DNA from: Phyto melanocephala
Taxonomy: Eukaryota > Arthropoda > Insecta > Diptera > Rhinophoridae
Length of the DNA: 64,000 nucleotides
Direction: 5' to 3'
Assembly: GCA_941918925.1 (NCBI GenBank)
Contig: OW799236.1
Coordinates: 79,982,713-80,046,712 of the forward strand
Positions within the stretch are counted from its first letter, which is position 1; each line of letters opens with the position of its first letter. Below the pieces are notes generated by a model, which was not told the origin of the DNA, searched no databases, and was given only the letters and a program-made list of their open reading frames with translations. Positions 43,766 to 55,439 of the stretch are shown here, piece after piece. The position numbers and the translations under genes were made by a program.

Positions 43766-44739
43766 TACAAAGAAAGTGATACATATTTTATTATAAAGAG
43801 ATTATTCCATAGCGATTAACAAAATAATAAATATTGTGCTTTAAATGTACACAAAATTGGTGGTGGGTATAAAAGATTCGGCACAGCCGAATATAGTGCT
43901 CTTACTTGTTTGTTTAGGTATACGCTGATCAAAAACAACATGTAAAAAAGAAGTTTTCTTTTAATAAATCTTCGAAGGAAAGAAGCGGTGGTGGCCCGTA
44001 TGAAGAAAAAACTCTCACTCAAGTAGAGGAACAAACCTTGGCTGCTGCTGGCAAAGAAGTCGCTGTTTAGGGTCTGAAGGCTGCGCAAAGCTTTGGATCT
44101 TTAGGTGATGAACTAAGTGTAATAGCGCCTGAAGATCACAATAATGACTTGCCATGCACTTCTTCGTCTTTAGTCTCGGACAGTAACCACTCCTCATGTA
44201 TATAAGATAATGATTTAGAAGAATCAGTGCCAGAAAAAATAATAATATACGGAGACATAAAAAAATAGCGTAAAGAAAAGGGAAATAATAACTACTTTAA
44301 TAAAAAAAATATGATGACTACAGAGAGAGATGGTTAAAAGATTAGATTCCCTTATAGAAATAAAAAAACAAGACCTCAAATGAAAACAAAAGAATGTCGA
44401 ACTGAAAATTCAGTTAATTGAAATGAAAAAGAAAAGCCTACAAATTAAGAAAGAGGAGCAATACTTAGACAAACAAATTAAAGAAATAGAGTTGCAAATA
44501 CGAAGAAAGGAGTTAGAAACACTTAATATGGGTATCGAAATGCAATAAAAAAAGCAAAAAGTCCCTATGTACATAAAACTTTTATAAGCTTCATTTTTTT
44601 TAAGTTCTTTACAACACTGAACTAAAAACTCGATTCGTTTCGTACATCATAACATCATAAGAAAATTTTACGCTATCGAAATTATTTTCGATACGAGTTG
44701 TATTTCGATCACGAATGCGAGAAATTTTAATAATATTAA

Positions 44740-45750
44740 AAACAGTTAGGTTTTAATCTTTTGCTATATTTTTTTTTTCGTAGGACCATTTTGAATTTTT
44801 ATAAAAAATTTTGATAATATTAACACGTACTTTTTTTCGTTGCACATTTTTATTAAACGCACAACAAATTAAAATGGTTCTCATTAAAAATAATAATTTA
44901 CATATTTAACAAAGATAACTAGGTCAACAGGATATAAAATATTGGTTCCCACAAAGTCAAGATGCAAAAGCTGTGTTAAGATTTTTTCGATCTCAGTCCT
45001 ATGAAACAGTTTTTTTATTTCTTTAATTAGAAGAAGTCTCATTTTATCCCTTGTTAACAATACATTATAGGGAAACATAAACCCTGTTACCATGACCTTT
45101 TATTTTAACTAAAATTTGCTTAAACAAATTCTCTTTATAAAAAAGTGGAATTGTAAAAAAGCACTTAAAGGAAAAAAGTCGTTTTTAAAATATAAAAATG
45201 ATTATGGAAATACTTCAGCAGAAATATGTTCATACTTTCAAAAGAAATATATTTTAATAAATTAAAAAAAATGTTTGCTAAATAATTGCACACAATACAA
45301 AAAAATGGTAAAAAAAAACCAACCCAAAAGTGTCACCAATTGTGGTTTTAATTAAAAACAAACGAAAGGAAAATAAATTATAAAAGGGAAGTAACATTTT
45401 ACTTTGTTGTGGTGCAACACAGCAATAACAACAACAGTGAAAATGAATGCACATAAAAAGAACCTTGAATTACTTTAGTCGAAAAGGAAAGCACGAAAAG
45501 GAAAAATAAAATTTTCTCATTTTTTTTATATTTTTTTTTTCTAATTGAAACAATTAAAACTACATTTAGATGCGTTTAGATTTGCTACAAGCATTAACTA
45601 CAACATTGTGTTTGCTTCTGTTATTTTTGTTACCCTCCTCTTTTCATTATTTTTAATGTCGAACAAAGTAGTTGTATCATTACAGCATTAGTACCAACAA
45701 GTTTGGTAGCAATAGTCACAGCTACCAGCACAAGCATTTTCCGTAGTTTT
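44740..45750. other. AT-rich stretch without recognised features
   Basis: There is a 69-codon minus-strand open frame at 45093-44884 of unknown nature. No repeat signature is recognised. Confidence 0.45.
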
Positions 45751-45754
45751 TCTG

Positions 45755-46697
45755 TTTTTATACCCTTCACCTGTGGTGCACATGGGTATATATAGCTGTG
45801 TCACTCTGTTTGAAATTTCTACAATTTTTATATTCGACCCCATAAAGTATATATTTTCTAAAAGCTTATGAATGGAGGAGTCGATTAAGCCATGTTAGTC
45901 TATCCATCTGCCCGTCTGTCCGCGTGTTGGTTGAAATCAATTTTTTAAAATCTCTTGGAAATATCCGGGAATTAATTTCTATTAAATTCAGCACAATCGC
46001 TCCATAACTTTCTGAGATATGAGCAAACAAGCACTTCTGCCTCTGTTTTTTCCCATATTTTACCACCAAAATTAAAATTTTAAATTTATAGGTACCTTTG
46101 CTACTATTTGTAGATATAATATGCCTCTAGAGATATTTGTGAAAAATTTTGGATAAGGCGGGCTCTAATCGGTAAAGTTATAGGCAAAATTTTTTTCTTA
46201 AAAATATATACATTAAAAAAATTTACAAACGAAAATAAATTTTCTTTTAGCTTCTAAACAACCAAGAGAGTTAATATTGGTTTCATTTGGAAGGACTTGA
46301 CTAGCGCAATAAAATCACTATAAACAATTTTCATTTATATTTATTATGGGTCAAATCTGGTATTTTGAAATGTAACTTCTGAACACCCTCAATATTGGTA
46401 TCAAAGGGCTTTACTAGTAGAATACATGAAAATTTAAAAAAATAATAAAATCCGAAATGGCGGAATAATTTTTTTTAAGCCCATCAATATGGGTATCAAA
46501 CAAAAGTGCTTGAAAAGTACAATACAAATGACTACGTAAAAATTCAAAATCAAGGATGGCGTCGAAAATAATAAGGAAAAATGGCGTATAATATGAAATA
46601 TGGGTTAAGCTAAGATATGGGATTATACCTACGTACATGATTGTGAAGGGTGTTATCAGATTCGGCACGGCCGAATATAGCACTTTTACTTGTTTTG
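45755..46697 (-). mobile_element. DINE-1-like element, subfamily C
   Basis: It reads from TATACCCTTCACCTGTGG through CCATAAAGTATATATTTTCT and CTGCCCGTCTGTCCGCGTG to the end GATTCGGCACGGCCGAATAT then AGCACTTTTACTTGTTTT. The interior lines with AATATGGGTATCAAACAAAA match the intron-5 copy at 12.55 kb. Confidence 0.8.
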
Positions 46698-47104
46698 AAT
46701 TCTTTTTATACAGACCTTGTTGTGTGACAAGCACGTTCATTCATTGTAAAACAGTGCAGGAAAAATAAATGCTAAAAATAAAATGTTGTAAGAGAAAGAA
46801 GAAAAAAATACAAATTAAATGCATCATGGTCCGTGCTGATATGAGAACACAGATACATGCCATATTCATGCCCATAAACATATAAATCCTGTATATTCTA
46901 TATATGCAACACAAACGTCAAATGGCATCCATTTCATTTTAATTTTAATCGTATTGGTATTCGCACCCTTTCATTACATTAATACAGCATGAACTTGTAG
47001 TCGTTGCATTGTTGTAAAATTTTTAAGAGTTAATAGGAACAATTAGAAGACAAACATGCATCTGGCAAATGACTTTCTCACAAGTGGTATTTTCTATAAA
47101 GACT

Positions 47105-48135
47105 CCTGTAAGGAGTGAACCAGAAAAAACGTATACAGATTTGTCTAACCAAAACGCACCATTATAATTTTAAATAAAATAAAAATTCTCAGTAAGTTAT
47201 CTTAATATGATAGAAGGACTTTTGACAAGTATGCGTTAAGCAAAATATCAGCCAAATGCTCGCCACTCCTTCGGTGGCATACTTCTATTCGAAAGTCATA
47301 TTTTTAGTTTTTAATTTTAATGACACTGTGACACAAATGAGGCTCAATATCGTTAATGTGCCGAATTATCTCATCCTTGAGGTCTTGAATTGTTCTTGGT
47401 TTATTCACTTACACTTTTTCTTTTAAATATACCCAAAGAAAGAAGTCCGACGCAGTCAAATTACATGATCGCGGCAGCTAATTAATATCGCCACGTCATA
47501 AGATAACAAAACCAATAAATTTATCTCTCAAAAGAGCCATTGTTTCGTTCACTGTGTGGCAAGTGTCACCATTCAGTTTGAACCAAATATCGTCCCTCAA
47601 ATTCTAGCCATGAGAAGTCGCGATAGTAAACACCATTCATGAAAACTGCTTGGCCGACTTCTCTTTCGAAGAATAACAACTTTATAACACAGCCAGCCTA
47701 TAATCTACAGCAAAGAATCACTTTTCGTGGTTGCCTCGGCTTTTCAACAATTAGCATGATAAAGAATTCATTGATGCTTCGTTGCTAATGAGTATTTTAT
47801 TTGTAAACTCACAATTAACTTTTCTCTTTTCAATAAACCATTCAGCGTAATGACGATGCTTGAAATAGCCAGTAGGCTTCAATTGGACCTCTAAAATCAA
47901 TTGGATCCTGTAAACGTGTAAATTCAAATCTTTATTCAAAATTCGCCTCAGTAATCTTCGTAAGATGTTTGTTAGGCTCAACAACAAGACGAGTTTGACT
48001 GAGGGAGCAGGCACAGGTATTTTTACATTTCTGCTCAAATTTGTGCACAATTCTCCCGATTGTAGGCATATTTGGTCGTATATGCTGACCAAGAAATTTT
48101 GATTTCAATGCCCTTTTTTGTAAAGATAACATAAC
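47105..48135 (-). pseudogene. mariner-like element remnant
   Basis: On the minus strand, frames give RILNKDLNLHVYRIQLILEV, then HYAEWFIEKRKVNCEF with a diverged SNEAS (family FSDEAHF), and further on CNLTASDFFLWVYLKEKV followed by RTIQDLKDEIIRHINDIEPH. These are the DNA-binding, catalytic and C-terminal parts of an insect mariner transposase, in order. Stops and shifts are frequent. The right side abuts a Helitron fragment near 48135. Confidence 0.78.
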
Positions 48136-48717
48136 AGCTCAATATGTGTGCAAAGTTTAGCAAGTAGCTAAATATGATAACTTATTTTTTATGGGCGTGG
48201 CACTGCCTACTTTTTTAATAACGAAATTGTAGTCATGAGAGTTCAATATGTGTGCAAAGTTTCAGAAAAATCGGTCCATTGCAAGTACCTCAAAGTTATA
48301 ACTTTTTTTATGGGTGTGACCCTGCCCAATTTTCTAATCAGAAAATTTTATAGTCATGACAGTTCTATATGTGTGTGCAAAGTTTCAGAAAAATAGGTGA
48401 AGTTCAAGTAGCTGAAAATTATAACTTTTTTTATGAGCGTAGCCACGCCCACTTTTATAATCACGAAATTGTATAATCATGAGAGTTCAATGTGTGTCTA
48501 AAGTTTCAGAAAAACCGGTCAAGTGCAAGTAGCTGAAAATGATCTAATGAACTAATTTTTTTATGGGCGTGCCCCCGCCCACTTTTTACCACCCATAAAC
48601 ACTCCCTGGAATATGTACAACAACTTGCTAAAGTTTGAGTCCGATCGGTTTCACAGTTTCGGAGTCTATAGCAAACACACACACACACACACAGAGTTTC
48701 ACTTTTATATATATAGA
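48136..48717 (-). mobile_element. Helitron (family of 6134-7009), 3' truncated
   Basis: On the minus strand it starts TCTATATATATAAAAGTG at 48717, then GAAACTCTGTGTGTG and units with TGGGCGTGGCACTGCC or its variants. The CTAG end is missing: the sequence stops where the mariner remnant begins. Confidence 0.82.
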
Positions 48718-48719
48718 AG

Positions 48720-49840
48720 ACATCCCCTATATTAATCAAACAATTAATTTAATACAAGTTTTTAATGTCTTAAAACAATACCTCGATATGTTTCGTTTGA
48801 TAAGTATGACAAAATTATTGTATCCTGACCTACACTTTAGTACAATGTAATATTATTCTTAAATAACAATTAAAATAATCACTTGTTTTGTTTAACAAGT
48901 TTGATTGTTGAATTAATGCTTTAACAAAGAAAGTGCAAAATAAGTTAAATTTCAGTTAATTCAAATATTTATACATTCCTTTCACGTAACTATTATGCCA
49001 GAGAATGATCTGTTCAACATTCGTTTGCAACACGGTGAATTTTATGACAAATAATTTATTTAATTTTTTGTTGCTGACCTTTTTTTTTAAATAACGATGT
49101 ATACAAACTGTAACAAGTGTAAATGGCATCAGTATCAATATAAAATATCGCATATACTGCTGTACGTACACACATCAAAATGAAACATAAATTAAAAAAT
49201 AAAATTAATAAATAAACAATATTTAATTATTGGTAAAAAAACAAAAATCAATTATAGCACCTCAATTAACACTCATACTGAGCCAGCAAGAAAATTGTGT
49301 AAATGGAATGGCATTTTATGTATTTGCTTCCATATGAGAATATTGCTGAAACAAAAGGCAAATTAACGACAAATTGCAGGACAGAAAAAGGGTGAAAATA
49401 AATGGCAAATTGTTGACAAAACAAAAAAAAGACAACTAAAAAAGAAGAAACAAGGAATAGAGCAGTGTTGCCAATGACAAAATATATAAAACATGTTAAT
49501 TGAGCTCTTGAGTTTGGTGTTCACACATCAGTATATAATTAACATTTGACAACCGAAAATATTTTTATTTTGATCAGTAAAAATAGCTTTTAAGGAACTA
49601 ATTTAATAGAAATTAAATTTGCACTTAATCATCATAAACTGGAATCTATTTGATTTCTAACAAAATTATTTTTTAGTGGTAAAACCAGGTTCAATAAATT
49701 CGATTTAATGATAAAACAAAATTTTTTATAAAGACCGTAAGTGTAAAAATAGTATAAAGGATATAAAAATTTCACTTATAGAACCGTATTGCTAAACTCC
49801 TATACTATTTCGAGTAAGGCAGGAATATAGTGATATGTAG
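48720..49840. other. AT-rich stretch without recognised features
   Basis: No gene or repeat family is recognised. Confidence 0.45.
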
Positions 49841-49844
49841 GAAA

Positions 49845-50041
49845 GGCTGGTGCAAAGTTACCCTCACCCGGAGACCATTACGGTCCATTGTAATGCCTTA
49901 ATACAGAATTAAGAGAAGAATAGAAATAGCTAAAATAGAAGAGAAAGATAAGCTAACCAGTCAAGAGTCTCTGGCGGGAATCGAACCCGCAACCCCCAAA
50001 ATACTGACTAGTCCAGTACTGAATAGTCCACTGGGGCACCC
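49845..50041 (-). mobile_element. tRNA-derived SINE (copy 3), diverged
   Basis: The minus-strand head GGGTGCCCCAGTGGACTATT is followed by an intact B box GGGTTCGATTCCCGCC and AGAGACTCTTGACTGG. The 3' half is diverged and the CCTAACCTAA tail is not evident. Confidence 0.8.
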
Positions 50042-50770
50042 AAATCTAGTAGCTTCAATATAATTGCTTAGGGATTTCCTATTTGAATTCTTTAGGTATT
50101 CCAAGTTCGGCAAAGTGTCAACTTAATGTCCTAAAGTAATTTGAAGTATTGCTGACACAAATCCTTTGCCTTTTAAACCGATTAATATAAAAACTTAGCA
50201 ACAAAAGTCATTATTGTGTATATTTTTAGCAGCAAAGTTTGAAAAAATCTAACTGAATATAATTCTCTCAATTAAATTGCATAGAACCAAATGGTCTAAG
50301 TATTACCCCAGCTTTTAATATTTACTTAGAAAATAAAGTTAATAATCAAGTTCTTGTCTTTTTGTTTACAGGGTAACTCGCTTACCAGCAAAACCCCACT
50401 TTAAGCTAATCAATATTAATCAAAATTTACTGAAAATTTAACCTTTTACTAAAAGCGAGTAAATAATTGAAGTCATCTTTTTAACAACTTTCCTTCGTAT
50501 TTTGGCTGATTTTTCATTTTAAAATAATTTTAAGAGTTGCTTTCAGAATAAACCACAGTCACTTGCTATCATAATTTAATGAACATAAAAACCTACACGT
50601 GCTTTCAAATAAAAACCTCTTTGTGAACTTTTTTTAGCACTTTTTTTTATAGAATTTAACTTTTTTTTGGCAACGTAGAACTAGCAACACTTGTACACAC
50701 GGAAATGTAGTTAAAATTAAATTAAATATCACTCATACGTTACATGTATCGCCAGTGGCAGTAAGAGAGA
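50042..50770. other. AT-rich stretch without recognised features
   Basis: I see no recognisable gene or repeat. Confidence 0.45.
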
Positions 50771-50780
50771 AAACAAGTAA

Positions 50781-51307
50781 AGCTCTAAACACCTAGACGA
50801 CAGCAGACTTCACAACTTGACGGCTTCCAATGCTGCCAACTTCAAATGCTGCTCTGAAGTCAGCTTCATAGTTATTTTGAAGACAGCAACAACATAATAA
50901 TCAGCTGATGTGTATTTTAGCAATACAAATTTCAGGGATGCCGCATATATATTTTATAATGAATAAAATTAAAGTAATTGATAAAAAAAATGTAATAATT
51001 TCACGAAAAACTATAAAAACACATACATTTATTTCTTTATTGTATTTTTGTAATGTTCTTTTATGTTTAATATTAAAAATAAGTTTTTGTTCCTATTTTT
51101 CCAATTTAATATATATAATGGCAACACTATATTTGTTTATTGCTGCCCGTCAAATAGAAAATAGCCTAAGTTGCCAGCAGCAGCAAATGCTGTTGTGCAG
51201 TCGTGCTGCTGTGCTGCCGTCAAAATAACCGTTTTCATTTAAACACATGGATTTTATTTTTGAAATATTGCTGCTTGCTGTCTGTTGTCGTCTATGTGTT
51301 TAAAGCA
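50781..51307. mobile_element. 527-bp Harbinger-type MITE with TAA target duplication
   Basis: The ends AGCTCTAAACACCTAGACGA and its counterpart TCGTCTATGTGTTTAAAGCA are inverted repeats, continuing into CAGCAGAC / GTCTGTTG. TAA is duplicated at 50778-50780 and 51308-51310. Removing the element restores the DINE phrase ACAAGTAAGAGCGCTATATT. A 3-bp TAA duplication fits PIF/Harbinger. Confidence 0.85.
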
Positions 51308-53023
51308 TAAGAGCGCTATATTCAGATGTGCCGCATTGTTGATACCCTCAACCAATTTTGTGACTATTTTTATACCACAAACTTTGCAATATTCTTAATA
51401 TTTTTAGGCAATGTAGAATTATTTACTATAAGAATTATTATTTTCATTGTTTAATTTTGATTTGCTATTTCTGTGGTTTTCATGGGCAACCACGTATGTC
51501 TTAAATCAAATTTTTTAGGAGAGCCACAAAACCCTTTTATATAAAACAACAGGTTAGGTATTGAACATTTTAAACTATTTTTTACCATTCATATAAATAA
51601 AGATCTTAAAATTTTCTTGTAAAAATTTCAGACAAATATCCTTTCAAAATTAGATCATAGCGAATAGTAAAATAAACAAAGTGGTACGAAAACTAAAAGT
51701 TTGTGCAGATAAAACAGCGAATGCCAACATAGTTTGTACACAAGTAAAATTATCTGAAAAATTATCAGAAAATAACTTTCAAATGTGTTCAGAAATAATA
51801 AGGTATGTGGTTGTGTGTTTTTCTAAAAAATTAAATAATTTGACTTAAGCACATGCAAGTCAACATATGTACTGCGTTAGTGCTGAACGCTTTTTACGTT
51901 GTTATGCCATTAAAAAAATCTGAATGGGTCCATCTTATTTTAGAAATTTTTAAAACCAGGAAAAGGGCGTTTAAAACCAAACAATATGGCATTATTAACT
52001 CAAAGTCATAAAAAATGAACATACGCGGTTGTCCCTGAAAACCACAGATTGTTTTATTTATTTTTAATATTTTTGTCTAAAAATGAAATCAAAAGTATCT
52101 TCACAATAAGAGTAAATTTTCACGTTAACTGAAAAGTATAGCTACAGGTAGTGTAGTTAACAACTAATTATATCTTTGTGTATCACTACCACTATCTAAT
52201 TGAAAAGTTACTATATTCTTAATAAAAGCATAAATTTAATACAAATTTTAAATACCAAAGTAGGTGTGGACAAAAAAATAATATTTATTTTGTGTGGGCG
52301 TGGATCTTGTACTTTTCAATCATTATAATGCGTATAAACTGTAACCAAAAGCGCTTGAAAAGATTGTAATGCAAAATTCTACTTAATGACACACACAAAT
52401 CATTTCCATTTTGATAATTGAGATGAAAGTGGACGTGTAGCACATAATCTGATTCTCATGACAACTTAAAATCCTTAAAAAAAAGATACAAAATATTACA
52501 ATATAATTTATACTCTATGTAGGCGTGTCACCTGCATTATCTAAAGATTTTTGCGTTTATAACTTTTTGGGTTTATTTCCTTTAAATATATTGGGTTTCT
52601 TTTACGTTTTATTAACCTTTAACACAATAAGTAATAGATAAATTTATTTTTTACTTAACTTATTGTTATTTACTACCTTTATTATCAAGCTTAGTTTTAA
52701 ATACACGCAACGAACATAAATATTATACTGTTAACGTTTTCTTTACTGTTCGACTATTTATAATGACAGTGCCATCTAATAAAGGTAATCTGTAACATTT
52801 CACGAAGTTCTCGCTCGTACACACTAGTACATTTTGGTAATTACCAGACATTGTTACATGTAAATGAAGTGGTGAGATGAAAATGAAAGTAATATGTAGG
52901 AAAAATAACTACTTCCTAAAGTATGCAGCAAAATATATTAAATTTCGGCTTAAAATATTGCAGTCAATCATCTTACCAACGAAAATGTAATATGCAAAAT
53001 ATATAAATCAAACTAAATCCGTA

Positions 53024-53612
53024 ATAGCCTTTTTACACTGATCAACATTTAGCATCTACCATCAATTCGCAAAGATGTTAACATCTTTCTATAAGATTTG
53101 TACATGTTTGTGTGTCAACATTTTTTTACATCTTTTAAAGATGTTCCTATCTCATTGTATTCCTCTCAACATCTTTCGATTATTTTGGTGTCATCACTAG
53201 CAAACGAAGCTTAATAAAAACAAAAACAACAACATTGTCAAAGTTTTATCATATGTGTGTATGCATGTGCACATATATGTATTTGTAATTAAAAATGCCT
53301 TCATACGTACCTAAATTAATTTTTCTCTATATTTTACAAATAGCTAATAGTTATTTTAAGTAAATAGTTAAAGAATTTAAATTTGCATAATGTCGTTCAT
53401 ATAATTGATTTTGTTTTCGCAAATCAAAAATTAATACAATTATTAGTGATTTCTTTTATTTTATATTTATTTTTTATGGAAACAGCAGCAGTTTAACAAT
53501 TATATAAATTTTTTAATGCAAGATGTTAGATGTTGCAAGTGTAAATTCAAGTTTCATGTTTTCAACATATTCCATGCGTTCCTAAAGATGTTGATCAGTG
53601 TGAAAATGCTAT
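53024..53612. mobile_element. 589-bp MITE with AACATCTTT subterminal motifs
   Basis: The left end ATAGCCTTTTTACACTGATC and right end GATCAGTGTGAAAATGCTAT are inverted repeats. AACATCTTT, in both orientations, recurs near 53070-53170 and 53520-53590. There is no coding frame. The class is not determined. Confidence 0.75.
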
Positions 53613-54412
53613 AACATTGTTACGAAAAAAAATATATTTGCGAAATTTTAGCATCGCACATCTAATTCTGAAGGTTGTACTACGTTTTAAATTTTTAATA
53701 CAGTAAAAGAGACACTGTGCGAAGTAAATTTTCATACATTTTGATCTATCGCTTTTTTTGTATTACACAAATTTAAGAAATTTGTTTTCTCAATGAATCT
53801 ACTTGTGACGTTTTATCGCTCTACATCTACGCAATCACTTTTGAATCAATGTTAGAAAGCCATTTTTTATGACCTACCCTGGCATTGCATTGCAATGCAT
53901 AACTTTTCTTTTTATAAACCGATTTCGCATGTTTTTTATTCAAAGTATTTCTGATGTATAAGAAATGTTTTGGCAAAATTGTATTCCCTCTTTTGTTTTT
54001 GTGCGAACTCTATCGTGCTTTCAACAGACGGATAGACAGATGGACAGACGAACAGAAATAGCAGGATCGCCCTTAAATAAAACCAGAATTTAGAAATTTA
54101 AGGGAGTTTTATATAGAATAGTTTTTTAATTTAATTTTTAATGTTAATTTTTTTGTGCAAGCGGTAACTGTGAAGTTTGGCAGCTGTCACATATATTTAT
54201 TCCGATTATTAAAGCGGTGCGCTTTACGAATGAACATTGCGTTATAATTATAAAAACTTATCACAAAAATACGAAAAGTTATGATAAGACCGTTTGACAA
54301 CATCGAGGTATTTTTAGGCGAGAAAATGCACTCAATATATCACTTGTTTGAAAAGTAGTCAAACAATTTTAAGAAACTGTATCGAATATGGACAGTAAGT
54401 TTTTTCTTTTGA

Positions 54413-54634
54413 GAGTGCCCCGGTGGACTAGTCAGTAGTATGCTAGTTTGGAGGTTGCAGATTCGATTCCCATCAGAGACTCTGGACTGGTCTGCTTCTT
54501 TTTCTCTTCTATTCTCTTTCTATTCTAACTATTCTATTTATATGGAGAGCACAACATGCCAATTGGTCATAAGTGTATACCTGTCGTGGGTTTGGGCTTT
54601 AAGTGCCCCTCATTTTCAACCTAACCTAACCTAA
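54413..54634 (+). mobile_element. tRNA-derived SINE (copy 4)
   Basis: It starts GTGCCCCGGTGGACTAGTCA, has a diverged B box GATTCGATTCCCATC, then AGAGACTCTGGACTGG, a pyrimidine-rich body and the tail ACCTAACCTAACCTAA. It is the only plus-strand copy. Confidence 0.85.
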
Positions 54635-54689
54635 AGTTTTCTTTGCATCAAAATACCCCGTCGTTTTCTCAAAAGTACTTCTAGTGTAA

Positions 54690-55430
54690 ACGAGAGTGTC
54701 GCCGAAAACCCGAAAACATCAATTCGGCATTCTTCTCAACAAATGCAAATTGCACAAAGCACTACGCGAATTTTGACCAAAAACCACCAGATTACTCATA
54801 AAATCAAACCAGCAGCCCATGAAAAGTGTTGTCAGTGTGTTCAATGGGTAATAGAGAAATGTAAAGTCAATGCTAGATTTTGCGAAAAAGTCATATTGTC
54901 CGATAAAGTAGATTTACATATAAAAGTCTTCGTAAATACACACAATTATCGAATTCGGCGATAGGAAAATGTTCATGAAATCCATAAGAAACAGATTCAA
55001 CTACAACGAGTGACAGTCTCGTGCGGATTTACTTTTTAAAAGATGACGTAATTGCAGTGACTGTAAACGACATTAGTACCAAAAATATAACAATGAAGTT
55101 TGTGTGGACCCAGACAGTTTGAATTTGTATGACATATGAAGGCGTCACATGCCATACAGCTAGTGAAACAATTTATTTACTGCAGCAACGATTTCCAGAA
55201 CAAATTATCTCAAGAAATTCTGATGTCAACTGGCCACCAAAATTATGCAATTTATCGCCTTGTGATTTTTTCTTTGAGTTTTTGAGATAAAACGCATCAT
55301 CAAAAAAATACAGCAAAATTCTCTGTCAAAAAGTCATGGAAAATTTCATGTAAAGGATAATGACCCCCCATCAGCGCCGTGCGGATTATTTGACAGTTAT
55401 ATTTTTATTTTACACTTAATCGGAACATAT
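54690..55430 (+). pseudogene. mariner-like transposase remnant
   Basis: Frames give CCQCVQWVIEKCKVNARFCE, then KVILSDKVDLHIKVFV (family FSDEAHFHL), and later GVTCHTASETIYLLQQRFPE, DVNWPPKLCNLSPCDFFFEF. These run through the DDE domain in order, with the WPPRSCDLTPCDFFLWG motif still visible. Frameshifts and base changes make it inactive. Confidence 0.78.
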
Positions 55431-55439
55431 TTTCTTTAC

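Larger units (their letters stand above)
41437..43913 (-). mobile_element. composite DINE-1/Helentron-like element, inverted second copy
   Basis: It reads from the hairpin TATACCCGCCACC / GGTGGGGGTATA, through a CCGTCTGT run of about six units and a 288-bp array with CACGCCCACTTTTACGCCCA, to a nested 603-bp mariner MITE. It ends GCACAGCCGAATATAGTGC then TCTTACTTGTT. It is the reverse-oriented counterpart of 25198-27955 with the MITE at the same internal position. Confidence 0.88.
41200..44550 (+). pseudogene. Myb/SANT-like protein pseudogene (Harbinger second ORF type), interrupted
   Basis: The first block reads KEILGNFMANHTDLAKSLLP, then NSSQGKAKANQLWE, a stop and LAAKLNASKRCENVAE. It is followed by a donor-like GAAG|GTAATA. 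After the DINE insertion a TTGTTTAG acceptor leads to VYADQKQHVKKKFSFNKSSK and SGGGPYEEKTLTQVEEQTLA, then a Lys/Glu-rich tail near 44350-44550. The order and the GGGP(Y/P)xEKxLTxxEE block match the Myb/SANT DNA-binding partner proteins of Harbinger transposons. In-frame stops make it dead. The insertion probably lies in its intron. Confidence 0.65.
40929..44730 (+). mobile_element. Harbinger-type element carrying a Myb-like gene, split by a DINE-like insertion
   Basis: The left end GGGGCCTGATTCTCGCATCC and the inner TACGATCGAAAT pair with the right-hand ATTTCGATCACGAATGCGAG as imperfect inverted repeats. The outer right tip is lost. Between them lies a decayed Myb/SANT-like gene, interrupted by a 2.5-kb DINE composite at 41437-43913. 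No DDE transposase is present. Confidence 0.6.
50772..54110 (+). mobile_element. old DINE-1-like element broken by two MITEs
   Basis: The terminus ACAAGTAA / GAGCGCTATATTCAGATGTG is split by a MITE (50781-51307). Inner lines keep the family order in diverged form: GATACCCTCAACCAATTTTG, TGTGGGCGTGGATC, GAAAGTGGACGTGTAGC, TAGGCGTGTCACC, CACTGTGCGAAGTAAATTTT and, near 54030, CAGACGGATAGACAGATGGA. A second MITE sits at 53024-53612. It is far more diverged than the 25.2- and 41.4-kb copies. Confidence 0.65.
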
